Assembly: GCA_029571425.1 (NCBI GenBank)
Contig: JAKPSR010000326.1
Location: 1 to 7,526, forward strand
Origin: Spirochaetota bacterium
Lineage (GTDB): Bacteria > Spirochaetota > Spirochaetia > Treponematales > Treponemataceae
Length of the DNA stretch: 7,526 nucleotides
Direction of reading: 5' to 3'
Shown here: piece by piece, positions 1-6,746 of the stretch
Layout: each line of letters starts with the position of its first letter
Position numbering within the stretch: the first letter of the stretch is position 1
Notes under the pieces: model-generated
The model's database searches: none
What the model was told of the DNA's origin: nothing
What the model saw: only the letters and a program-made list of their open reading frames with translations
Translations under genes and position numbers: made by a program

Positions 1-1373
1 ACCGGGAGGACGTCGACGCGCGAGGGTTTGGCGGACGCATCGGCGAACGCGGGCGCGAGATCGACGCGGGAGAGGGCCGCGCGCGCCGAGCCAAGCTCGT
101 CACGCGCGGTTGCGTCGGGACCTGAGCTCGCGTTGCAAAGAACGTTGATCGAGAGCCCAGGTCCGGGGAACGGATGCCTCTGGACGAGCTCGACGCTGAG
201 CCCGAGCATCTTGCCTATCCGGCGCACCTCGTCCTTGTAGAGGTCGCGCAGGGGCTCGATCACGAGCCCTTTCTCGATCAGCGCCTGGATGCCCTCGACG
301 CGGTTATGGTGGGTCTTGATGGTGTGCGCGTTTTTCGTCCCCCCAGACTCGATGATGTCCGGGTACAGGGTGCCCTGCCCGAGGAGCCAGCGGCCCTCGT
401 CGAGCTTGAGGCGCGCGACGACCTCGTTCCTTACGGCGATGAAGGTCTCCCCAACCGCCTTGCGCTTCGCCTGCGGGTCGACGAGGCCGGCGACCGCCCG
501 GAGGAAGGTCTCGCTCGCGTCCTCGACGATGAAGTTGGTGAAGCCGAAGGAGCGGTACCGCTCGGCGATGATCGCGCTTTCGTCCTGGCGCATGAAGCCG
601 TTGTCGATGTGGAGGCCGAGGACGCGGTCTTGCCCGAGTGCCTTGTTAAGGAGCGCGAAGGCGACGGTGGAGTCGACGCCACCCGACAGGAAGAGAAGAA
701 CCTTGCGGCCGCCGTCGCGGTCGGCCGTCGCGCGGATATCCGCCATGATGTGCTCGAGCACGCGGTCCTGGCTCCAGTTCTTGCGCATCCCGCAGATCGC
801 GGCGAAGTTGGAAAGGATTCGGTCCCCGTCTGGGGTGTCCTTAACCTCGACGTGGCACTGGAGGCTCCAGCGCCGGCGCGCGGCGTCCTCAAGGGCGGCC
901 AGGGGGCAGTCCTTGGTCGAGGCGATGACGCGGAAGCCCGGCGGGACCGAGGTTACGGCGTCCTGATGGCTCATCCATGCCTGTGCCGGGAAGGAGATGC
1001 CGTCGAAAAGGGGCGATTTTGGATAGGGATTTCCGGCGGGGTCGCGGTCAATGAGGTGCGCTATTCCGAACTCCCCGACGGCGGCCTTCTCGACCGTGCC
1101 CCCGTACTCGCGCGCCATCAATTGGTGGCCGTAGCAGAGGCCGAGGGTCGGGATGTCGAGCGTGAGGAGCTCGCGGTTGAACTCGGGTACCTTGGCGTCG
1201 TAGACCGAAGAGGGGCCCCCCGAGTAGACGATGCCCCGGGCGCCCGTAAGGGCGTCGACCGGCGATGATGGCAGGGCGATTTCCGAATAGTATCCCATCA
1301 GCCTAAGTCGTTTGGCGATAAGGTGGGCGTACTGGCTTCCGAAGTCAAGGACGACGATCCGTTCGAGTTCCAT
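1..1373 (-). CDS. guaA: GMP synthase (glutamine-hydrolysing), N-terminal 457 residues, cut by window edge
   Basis: GuaA converts XMP, ATP and glutamine to GMP in the cytoplasm, the last step of guanine nucleotide synthesis. The reading frame is open from an ATG at 1373 to the left edge, giving 457 codons of an expected ~515 or more. Residues 1-190 are the class I glutamine amidotransferase: the N-terminus has the family LDFGSQY motif, the nucleophile is Cys80 in GLCYGHQ, and the His/Glu pair is His174 and Glu176 in QCHVEVKDT. Residues ~200-400 are the ATP-pyrophosphatase domain with the P-loop SGGVDS at 230-235, then HIDNGFMR, GQGTLYPD, IKTHHN and HPFPGPGL (400-407). The dimerisation domain has just begun. 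Two oddities: the usual HPE triad segment reads HVE, and the stretch after GPGL (about residues 408-455) looks unlike the E. coli sequence. The start is fixed by the conserved N-terminus. There is no Shine-Dalgarno; a -10-like element lies 5 nt upstream. It is divergent from the regulator at 1472. Confidence 0.96.
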   Translation of the reverse strand, partial: MELERIVVLDFGSQYAHLIAKRLRLMGYYSEIALPSSPVDALTGARGIVYSGGPSSVYDAKVPEFNRELLTLDIPTLGLCYGHQLMAREYGGTVEKAAVGEFGIAHLIDRDPAGNPYPKSPLFDGISFPAQAWMSHQDAVTSVPPGFRVIASTKDCPLAALEDAARRRWSLQCHVEVKDTPDGDRILSNFAAICGMRKNWSQDRVLEHIMADIRATADRDGGRKVLLFLSGGVDSTVAFALLNKALGQDRVLGLHIDNGFMRQDESAIIAERYRSFGFTNFIVEDASETFLRAVAGLVDPQAKRKAVGETFIAVRNEVVARLKLDEGRWLLGQGTLYPDIIESGGTKNAHTIKTHHNRVEGIQALIEKGLVIEPLRDLYKDEVRRIGKMLGLSVELVQRHPFPGPGLSINVLCNASSGPDATARDELGSARAALSRVDLAPAFADASAKPSRVDVLP

Positions 1374-1378
1374 GGTTC

Positions 1379-1407
1379 ACTATAGCAAAGACCCGCCGCC
1401 GATGCAA
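1379..1407 (-). promoter_or_regulatory. Predicted guaA promoter, leaderless type
   Basis: On the minus strand a -35-like TTGCAT (1407-1402) and a -10-like TATAGT (1384-1379) are separated by 17 nt. The -10 is preceded by TGC, giving an extended -10 (TGnTATAGT). Only 5 nt separate the -10 from the guaA ATG, so transcription would begin at or about the A of the start codon. The match is by eye to the sigma70 consensus; no start site has been measured. Confidence 0.55.
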
Positions 1408-1432
1408 GAATCGGCCTCGCGAAAAAAACGCC

Positions 1433-1460
1433 TTGACGTGGGCGAAAACCGGGGTACACT
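1433..1460 (+). promoter_or_regulatory. Predicted promoter of the first membrane LuxR regulator
   Basis: TTGACG (1433-1438) and TACACT (1455-1460) are separated by 16 nt, a good sigma70-like pair. The expected start site is near 1467, about 5 nt before the ATG at 1472, so the mRNA would have almost no leader. A second -10-like word, TACAAT (1464-1469), lies closer still but lacks a matching -35. The promoter is back to back with that of guaA, their -35 boxes about 25 nt apart, leaving 1408-1432 as possible shared regulator space. Confidence 0.6.
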
Positions 1461-1471
1461 AGATACAATCT

Positions 1472-2470
1472 ATGATACCGGTTCTTTACCTCGTCGTGTA
1501 TTTTCTCTCGTATTCCGCGGGTTTCGCCGGGCTCGGCGTATGCGCCTTCGCCGCCCTACGCGGTGGTCCCCGCTGGCTCTGGCTGTTCATGGCCTGGCTC
1601 GCATCCTCGATCTTTTTCATGTTGATACGCAACGTCACCTACTTCCTAAAGCTTTACCTCAACCATCCCTCCATCGAGTCCAGCCTGGGCTTTTACGTCG
1701 GGTATATGCTGACGACGGCGGCCTTCGTCGGGTTGATGGCCTTCGGCGCTTCATACCTCATGCACCCGGGGCGTCGCGTCATCCGCCGCGCCGTGACCGC
1801 CGTCGCCTCGGGGATCCCCCTCGCCTTTATATGCATGCTTCCCGCGTTCGAGAGCCTCGCCGCTGACCGATACGCCCTGCGCCTCGTCCTGATTAACGTC
1901 GTCATGTACTATGCCTTCGTCGCCACCGACGCGATCCTGATATACGTCTGGGTGCACGTCAAGCTTCTGACCGATCGCGTGATCCGGTCGATCTTATTGG
2001 TAAACCTCGTTTCGGGAGGGGTATACATCGCGCTCAGCGTCGCGCAATGGTTTACCTATTACGCCAAACTCTACGACATTAACGATTTCTCGGTGGTAAA
2101 CGTGAGCCTGTTCCTCATGTTCCTCGGGAATACCTTCGTGATCGGTCGGGCCTATCTCGCCCGATCGCGCCATGGTCATTCGCCGGCGCAACCGCGCCCG
2201 TACGACGGGCTTGACGACCGCGAACGCCGCATCGTGGCGCTGATCGAGCGCGGGGCGACGAACAAGGAGATCTCGGAGACGCTCGGCGTGAGCATCTCGG
2301 TCGTCAAGAACACGATTTACCGGGTTTTCCTCCGCTATCGCGTCAATAGCCGAACCGAGCTCCTCTCACGCCTTCGCGCTCAGGGGCGACCGGGCGAGCA
2401 GGTTCCCGCGGACGCTCCCCCGCGCGCGGAGTCCCTGACCGCCGACGTTGAGGCGATCGCTAATCGATAA
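1472..2470 (+). CDS. Membrane-anchored LuxR-type regulator (7 TM + HTH), paralogue 1
   Basis: A 332-residue protein with a hydrophobic N-terminal region and a C-terminal LuxR/GerE helix-turn-helix. I count seven likely membrane helices, at about 2-27, 35-58, 74-97, 103-123, 136-163, 171-195 and 205-229. A short hydrophilic linker (230-246) leads to the HTH at about 247-303, with the family pattern DDRERRIVALIERG, NKEISETLG, VVKNTIYRVF and NSRTELL. A polar tail of ~30 residues follows. There is no receiver or kinase domain, so it is best read as a one-component regulator that binds DNA from the membrane. Signal and targets are unknown. The ATG at 1472 is chosen because the first residues align with the start of the neighbouring paralogue (FLSYSAGF against LFSYCVGF). 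No Shine-Dalgarno is visible. Its 3' end overlaps the converging paralogue by 11 bp. Family assignment of the HTH is firm; the N-terminal domain is not one I can name. Confidence 0.9.
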   Translation: MIPVLYLVVYFLSYSAGFAGLGVCAFAALRGGPRWLWLFMAWLASSIFFMLIRNVTYFLKLYLNHPSIESSLGFYVGYMLTTAAFVGLMAFGASYLMHPGRRVIRRAVTAVASGIPLAFICMLPAFESLAADRYALRLVLINVVMYYAFVATDAILIYVWVHVKLLTDRVIRSILLVNLVSGGVYIALSVAQWFTYYAKLYDINDFSVVNVSLFLMFLGNTFVIGRAYLARSRHGHSPAQPRPYDGLDDRERRIVALIERGATNKEISETLGVSISVVKNTIYRVFLRYRVNSRTELLSRLRAQGRPGEQVPADAPPRAESLTADVEAIANR

Positions 2471-3383
2471 GGTGCTTTTCGTAGAGGGCGAGGAGCTCGA
2501 CCCGGTTTCGTATCCCGAGCCGCTTGAAGATTCGGTGAATGTGGTTGCGGACGGTGTAGTCCGTTATCGAGAGCTCCGCGGCTATTTGCTTGTTCCCTAA
2601 TCCCCGGCAGACGTACTCCACGATTTGGCGTTCCCTCGGCGAGAAGCTTACGGGAGTCTTTCGGAGGGCGCGCTCGGCCTCGGCCGCGTGGCGCTCGTGG
2701 CCCTGCAGTATGGCGATTTGGCCGATCACGATGATATTCGCGGCGTGTACGGCGAAGTAGTACACCGCCTCTACCGCCAGGGGCCGCAGTGGCCGAGCGG
2801 CGTCGAAGTTATAGAAGGTTTGGGCGATGAACGGGCCGATGAACAAAAGGTTCGCGACGCCGGCGAAGCGCATCATCGGTATCTCCACGGGATCGAACGC
2901 GAGCCTGGTGTACCTGAAAAAATAATAGCAGGAGAGGGCGAGGATCGCGGAGACCAACACGACGTTCGCGCGCATAATGGCGACCGTCAGTTCCGGGTTG
3001 GCTTGGCCGAGGATCAGGCTGACGACGCCCGACGCCAGGGGGAAGACCGCCGCGGCGAGGAGGCATGGATTGAGGGCGCGCGGGTGGACGCGGTTGAGCA
3101 TGGCGGGGAAAAAGCGGCCGTAGGTATACAGCAGGAAGGCCGTAACGAGCATGTCGCCGACGACGTACCACGGTTCGCGAAAGAACAGGGACTGTCCGAG
3201 GAATTCGGAGCAAAAGAAACCCGCGTTCTTATGCAATAAATAGAAGAAGAACGAAAGAAGGAACAGTCGGTACCAAACCATCGCCCGCTCGCGCGGGGCG
3301 TCGTACACGAAGAACATGAGCCCAAAACCCACGAACCCAACGCAATAGGAGAAGAGGTAAAAAACCAAGAGGACGACACTCAT
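2460..3383 (-). CDS. Membrane-anchored LuxR-type regulator (7 TM + HTH), paralogue 2
   Basis: A 307-residue protein with the same architecture as its convergent neighbour: seven likely membrane helices (about 2-27, 36-57, 72-93, 104-127, 135-156, 170-190, 205-226), a short linker, and a LuxR/GerE HTH at about 246-302 (FSPRERQIVEYVCRG, NKQIAAELS, TVRNHIHRIFKRLGI, NRVELLALY). Shared positions in the membrane part include the first helix (SYxxGFxG), a VG-x-ML-x-TAF segment at about 75-83, and N-x-x-VIG in the last helix at about 216-221. The two genes are therefore homologues rather than merely alike in layout. The protein ends seven residues after the HTH, without the tail of paralogue 1. The ATG at 3383 is supported by that alignment. 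A GGAG lies 4 nt before the ATG, but it is closer than usual and probably upstream of the transcript start. Likely a one-component, membrane-bound transcription factor; ligand unknown. Confidence 0.9.
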   Translation of the reverse strand: MSVVLLVFYLFSYCVGFVGFGLMFFVYDAPRERAMVWYRLFLLSFFFYLLHKNAGFFCSEFLGQSLFFREPWYVVGDMLVTAFLLYTYGRFFPAMLNRVHPRALNPCLLAAAVFPLASGVVSLILGQANPELTVAIMRANVVLVSAILALSCYYFFRYTRLAFDPVEIPMMRFAGVANLLFIGPFIAQTFYNFDAARPLRPLAVEAVYYFAVHAANIIVIGQIAILQGHERHAAEAERALRKTPVSFSPRERQIVEYVCRGLGNKQIAAELSITDYTVRNHIHRIFKRLGIRNRVELLALYEKHLID

Positions 3384-3391
3384 GGGACTCC

Positions 3392-3420
3392 AGTGTAGCC
3401 GGGGCTCGTAACGCTGTCAA
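3392..3420 (-). promoter_or_regulatory. Predicted promoter of the second membrane LuxR regulator
   Basis: On the minus strand a perfect TTGACA (3420-3415) and TACACT (3397-3392) are separated by 17 nt. The -10 ends 8 nt before the ATG, so the predicted start site near 3385 leaves a leader of about 2 nt. The -10 is identical to that of the convergent paralogue, and the base pair before the spacer's last base is GG in both. This is the best promoter match in the window. It lies between this gene and the glmS stop, so the regulator can be transcribed independently of glmS. Confidence 0.7.
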
Positions 3421-3457
3421 GAAACAATCGTTCGCAAGGCGGCTATTCCCCGTTCCG

Positions 3458-5281
3458 TCATTCGACCGTGACGCTTTTCGCCAGGTTCCGCGGTTTGTCC
3501 GGGTCAAGCCCCCGCTGGATCGCGCAGTAGTAGGCGTAGAGCTGGCAGGGGATCACGGAAAGGATCGGTGTGAGCTCCCCGGGCGCCTCGGGTACCCGGA
3601 ACACGGCGTCCGCCGTCGCGTCGAAGTACGACTCGCCGTCGAAGGTGACGACGAGCACGGTCGCGCCGCGCGCCTTCACCTCCTTGATGTTCGAGTCCAT
3701 CTTGTCGAAAAGCTCGCGCTGGGTGCAGATCGCCACCACCAGGGTCGAGTCGTCGACGAGGGCGATCGGCCCGTGCTTGAGCTCGCCCGCGGCGAAAGCC
3801 TCCGAGTGGGTATAGCTGATCTCCTTCAGCTTGAGGGCGCTCTCGAGGCTGATGGCGTAGTCGAAGAGGCGACCCATGAAGAAGGCCTTCGACTTGTTGA
3901 AGCTCTGGCTCGCGAAGCGCTGGATCTCCGCTTGCCGGTCGAGGATGGCGCGCGCCGAGTCCGGAAGGCGCGAGAGCTCGCCGACGAGACGGGCCGCGTC
4001 CGCGTCCGCGAGGGCCCCACGGAGGGCGGCGAGGCGGATCGCGATGAGGTACACGCACATCAGCTGCGTGGTGAAGGCCTTCGTCGACGCGACCGCGATC
4101 TCCGGTCCCGCCCAGGTGTACATTACGAGGTCGGCCTCGCGCGCGAGCGTCGAGCCGACTACGTTCGTGATCGCGATCACCCGCGCCCCGCTCGATCGCG
4201 CCATGCGCATCGCGGCGAGGGTGTCGGCCGTCTCGCCCGACTGGCTGATGATGATAAAGATGTCGCTTGGGTCGAATAGGGGGGAGCGGTAGCGGAACTC
4301 GCTCGCGATGTCGACGTCGACGGGGATGCGCGCGATCCGTTCGAAGGCGTACTTCGCGACGACCCCGGCGTGCCAGGCGGTACCGCACGCCGTTATGACG
4401 ACGCGCCGAGCGCGCGCCCAGGACTCGTCGAGCCCGATCTCGCTTAGGTTGACCTTCCCGTCGCCGTCGACCCGCGCGCGGAAGGTGTCGGTCAGCGCCT
4501 TCGGCTGCTCGTGGATCTCCTTCAGCATGAAGTGCTCGAATCCGCCCTTCTCGGCTGCGGCGACGTCCCAGTCGACGTGGCTCGGCTTTTTCGATAGCCG
4601 CTCGCCGGCCCCGTCGAAAAAGTCTACCCGGTCGCGGGTCAGCACGGCGATCTCCTTGTCCTCGAGGTACACCACCTCGCGGGTGTACTCAAGCAGTGCC
4701 GGGACGTCGGAGGCGATGAGGTTCTCGGCCTTTCCGAGGCCGACGACGAGCGGGCTGTCCTTGCGCACGGCGACGATCTTCCCGGGCTCGTCCTCGCAGA
4801 CGACGGCGAGGGCGTAGGACCCCTCGATCCGGCCCATCACTGCCACGACCGCCTTGAGAAGGTCTCCCTCATAGTGGTGGTCGACGAGGTGGGCGATAAC
4901 CTCGGTGTCGGTTTGGCTGCGGAAGGCGACGCCGCGGCCCTCGAGCCAGGCGCGAAGCTTTGCGTGGTTTTCGATGATCCCGTTATGGACGACGGCGATC
5001 CGTCCCGAGACGTCGGTGTGGGGATGGGAGTTCACGTCGGAAGGCTCTCCGTGCGTCGCCCAGCGCGTGTGCCCGATCCCGCACGAGCCGCGGATCGTCT
5101 CGGTCGCGATAAGCTCCTCGAGGCGGCGAAGCGCTCCCTTGGCCTTCCGCACGACGAGGCCTTCCGGGCCGATGACGGCGATCCCGGCAGAGTCGTAGCC
5201 GCGATACTCAAGTTTCCTGAGGGCGTTCACGAGGACGGGCGTCGCGTCCCGATCCCCCACATATCCGACGATTCCGCACAT
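3458..5281 (-). CDS. glmS: Glutamine-fructose-6-phosphate aminotransferase (isomerising)
   Basis: GlmS makes glucosamine-6-phosphate and glutamate from fructose-6-phosphate and glutamine, the first committed step to UDP-GlcNAc for peptidoglycan and, where present, lipopolysaccharide. The 607-residue product is full length for the family. The N-terminal Ntn-type glutaminase domain begins with MCGIVGYVG; Cys2 becomes the nucleophile after Met removal. It continues with GHTRWATHG, HNGIIEN and the SPLVVG segment. The conserved FMLKEIHEQP links to two sugar-isomerase (SIS) domains. The first contains ITACGTAWHAG and ISQSGETADTL; the second contains LKLKEISYTHSEAFAAGELK-HGP, with the catalytic Glu and His. 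The C-terminus is the family PRNLAKSVTVE, with Lys602 as the likely Schiff-base lysine. The start is fixed by the Cys2 requirement. AGAGGTG lies 4 nt before the ATG. The 54-nt gap to the upstream gene is too short for a glmS ribozyme. Confidence 0.98.
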   Translation of the reverse strand: MCGIVGYVGDRDATPVLVNALRKLEYRGYDSAGIAVIGPEGLVVRKAKGALRRLEELIATETIRGSCGIGHTRWATHGEPSDVNSHPHTDVSGRIAVVHNGIIENHAKLRAWLEGRGVAFRSQTDTEVIAHLVDHHYEGDLLKAVVAVMGRIEGSYALAVVCEDEPGKIVAVRKDSPLVVGLGKAENLIASDVPALLEYTREVVYLEDKEIAVLTRDRVDFFDGAGERLSKKPSHVDWDVAAAEKGGFEHFMLKEIHEQPKALTDTFRARVDGDGKVNLSEIGLDESWARARRVVITACGTAWHAGVVAKYAFERIARIPVDVDIASEFRYRSPLFDPSDIFIIISQSGETADTLAAMRMARSSGARVIAITNVVGSTLAREADLVMYTWAGPEIAVASTKAFTTQLMCVYLIAIRLAALRGALADADAARLVGELSRLPDSARAILDRQAEIQRFASQSFNKSKAFFMGRLFDYAISLESALKLKEISYTHSEAFAAGELKHGPIALVDDSTLVVAICTQRELFDKMDSNIKEVKARGATVLVVTFDGESYFDATADAVFRVPEAPGELTPILSVIPCQLYAYYCAIQRGLDPDKPRNLAKSVTVE

Positions 5282-5285
5282 ATTG

Positions 5286-5292
5286 CACCTCT
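5286..5292 (-). promoter_or_regulatory. Ribosome binding site of glmS
   Basis: AGAGGTG on the minus strand ends 4 nt before the glmS ATG, with its AGAGG core 6 nt away. It contrasts with the four genes in this window that lack a usable Shine-Dalgarno, and fits glmS being translated from a transcript that has a leader or comes from the upstream gene. Confidence 0.7.
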
Positions 5293-5298
5293 CGTTAT

Positions 5299-5313
5299 GC
5301 CTTGAAAAAAGGC
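5299..5313 (-). other. Small inverted repeat between the BrkB gene and glmS
   Basis: GCCTT and AAGGC form a 5-bp stem around a 5-nt loop within the 54-nt gap. No T-run follows on the minus strand, so it is not a convincing intrinsic terminator; read-through into glmS is expected. It may be chance or an mRNA processing or stability element. Confidence 0.25.
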
Positions 5314-5335
5314 GTCCGGGTGAAAGGTAACACGT

Positions 5336-6619
5336 TTACGCCTCGGGGGAAAGGGGCTCGACGGCGTTGTTGCTTCGGCGGAGGTAGTCGGCGATCCCGA
5401 GCAGGGTTTTTCGTGAGGTCGCCCCGTCGACCTCGATGGTCTCGCGGAATATCTCGGCCGGTATCCGGAGGAGGACGACGTTCGTCTCCGCGCGCGCGCT
5501 CGAGGTCCTCGCCCCGCCGATCAGCCCCGAGAACTCGCCGAAGGTCCCGCCTCGACGCACCTCGGCCATCCGGTTGGGCATGCTCAACGTCACCACGCCG
5601 TGGCACACGAAATAGAGCTCGGTCGATTCTTCCCCCATCGCGAAGATCGTCGCGCCTGCCTCGCGCACGCAGGCGTATCTTCGATAGAAGATGTCGGGCT
5701 TAATGAAGAGGACGCGCCTAAGCTGGGCGAGGGGCCGCGGGTCGTCGTACTCGGGGAGGAGGTAGATCTGCGCAAGTACGAAGCTCTCGAAGTACTGGGA
5801 GACGTACTGAAACTGCGCGAACAGCAGGAAGAAGACGAAGAAGAGGTAGACTTCCAGGAGTAGGACGATCAGGTTGCTCAGGATGCCGTAGACGAGGTTG
5901 TACCGCGCGAGGGTCGCGAAGCTGCGGAAAAGGAACTGGGTAAGGGCGAAGGTCCCCGTGCACACCGCGGCCGCGACGAGGCTTTGCCTGGGGTTCGGCC
6001 GCGCGCGCGGGGTTATGTAGTAGGCAAGGAAAAGGAAGCCGAAGAGGATCCCGAGGGGGACGAAGCGGAGCAGGTTGCGCACGAGGGCGAACAATAGCGG
6101 CGGGATGAGCCCGCGCGATATCGTGGTGCGGAAGAAGGCGTTCGCGGCGACGACGGCGCCGGTGACCGCGACGATGACGACGACCAGGATCACCTCGCTC
6201 GCGATGACGACCAGGTTCTCCTTGATCGCCTTCTTCTTTCCTTTTTTCCGGTAGATAATCCTCATCCCCTGCTGGATCGAGGCGAAGACGCGTCGGGCCA
6301 TCCAGAAGACCGAAAGCCCGACGATGACCTCGAAGATCCCGATGGATTTTATCGCCATGACCGAGTCGAAGAACCGGCTGATGTCGAGGGCGTCCGAGAA
6401 GATCGTCGCGGAGTCCACGATCGAGATCAGGGCTTCCGGGGACGCGTGGAGGATGCGGAGGAGAATCAGGAGGGCCATCAGGGCGATCGGCAGCAAGGAT
6501 AATAGGAAGCTATAGGCCCCCGCCGACGCGTACGTCAAGAGGTCATTGGAGCGGAAGGCGTCAAGGGTGATGTAGAGTCGTTGGACCGCCCCAAGGAGGC
6601 GGTTCCGGCGTTCTTGCAT
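5336..6619 (-). CDS. YihY/BrkB-family membrane protein fused to a cyclic-nucleotide-binding-like domain
   Basis: From the ATG at 6619 the product has 427 residues. Residues ~20-275 are a YihY/BrkB (formerly 'ribonuclease BN') membrane domain with about six helices (31-56, 94-113, 137-162, 173-203, 212-234, 244-273) and the family pattern YASAGAYSFLLSLLPI near the first helix. The family's function is not firmly established. Residues ~305-415 resemble a cyclic-nucleotide-binding domain: GATIFAMGEESTELYFVCHG, then a phosphate-binding-cassette-like FGEFSGLIGGARTSSA (360-375) with Gly361, Glu362 and Arg371 in the expected places. No DNA-binding domain follows. A GTG at 6694 would add 25 residues, but that stretch contains the -10-like TATACT and lacks family similarity, so 6619 is preferred. 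The gene lies 54 bp upstream of glmS on the same strand, suggesting co-transcription. A plausible reading is nucleotide control of a membrane protein, but ligand binding is unproven. Confidence 0.85.
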   Translation of the reverse strand: MQERRNRLLGAVQRLYITLDAFRSNDLLTYASAGAYSFLLSLLPIALMALLILLRILHASPEALISIVDSATIFSDALDISRFFDSVMAIKSIGIFEVIVGLSVFWMARRVFASIQQGMRIIYRKKGKKKAIKENLVVIASEVILVVVIVAVTGAVVAANAFFRTTISRGLIPPLLFALVRNLLRFVPLGILFGFLFLAYYITPRARPNPRQSLVAAAVCTGTFALTQFLFRSFATLARYNLVYGILSNLIVLLLEVYLFFVFFLLFAQFQYVSQYFESFVLAQIYLLPEYDDPRPLAQLRRVLFIKPDIFYRRYACVREAGATIFAMGEESTELYFVCHGVVTLSMPNRMAEVRRGGTFGEFSGLIGGARTSSARAETNVVLLRIPAEIFRETIEVDGATSRKTLLGIADYLRRSNNAVEPLSPEA

Positions 6620-6627
6620 GGTAAAAT

Positions 6628-6633
6628 AGTATA
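6628..6633 (-). promoter_or_regulatory. Predicted -10 element of the BrkB-fusion gene
   Basis: TATACT on the minus strand ends 8 nt before the preferred ATG at 6619, predicting a start site near 6621 and a leader of about 2 nt. No good -35 lies 16-18 nt upstream (the 17-nt position reads CGCCCA). It matches the -10 placement seen at guaA and the two regulators, which raises its credibility; alone it would be weak. Confidence 0.4.
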
Positions 6634-6697
6634 CGACAAAAAATCCGTCGTGGGCGCGAAAATCGTGTCTAAATTCTCGTTTCCCGTCCCGCACCCC

Positions 6698-6737
6698 TTG
6701 ATTCCATGCATAAATATGTAATAAACTAGTATAAAAT
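6698..6737 (+). promoter_or_regulatory. AT-rich probable dapA promoter region
   Basis: This stretch is strikingly AT-rich against its GC-rich flanks. It contains TTGATT (6698-6703), TAATAA (6719-6724), TATAAA (6730-6735) and TAAAAT (6732-6737). No single pair has ideal spacing, so I give no exact start site. On the opposite strand TATACT (6733-6728) overlaps the TATAAA, so the site could work in both directions. Confidence 0.4.
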
Positions 6738-6740
6738 TAC

Positions 6741-6746
6741 AGGAGG
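6741..6746 (+). promoter_or_regulatory. Ribosome binding site of dapA
   Basis: A perfect AGGAGG lies 4 nt before the dapA ATG at 6751 and fixes that start. It shows that this organism does use strong Shine-Dalgarno sites for some genes. Confidence 0.85.

Noticed and set aside
174..1268. Long plus-strand open frame opposite guaA (364 codons)
   Set aside because: It is the antisense shadow of guaA in GC-rich DNA; its translation is low-complexity and charged, while the minus strand shows all GuaA motifs.
3504..4388. Second long minus-strand frame inside glmS (294 codons)
   Set aside because: Arg/Pro/Gly-rich product of a wrong frame; glmS is intact from start to stop in the overlapping frame.
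5299..5313. Intrinsic terminator between the BrkB-fusion gene and glmS
   Set aside because: The stem is only 5 bp and no T-run follows it on the transcribed strand.
5282..5335. glmS ribozyme (GlcN6P riboswitch) upstream of glmS
   Set aside because: Only 54 nt separate the genes, far less than the ribozyme needs, and no ribozyme core is visible.
6620..6694. GTG start at 6694 adding 25 residues to the BrkB-fusion protein
   Set aside because: The extension shows no family similarity and includes a -10-like TATACT; the ATG at 6619 gives a normal BrkB N-terminus.
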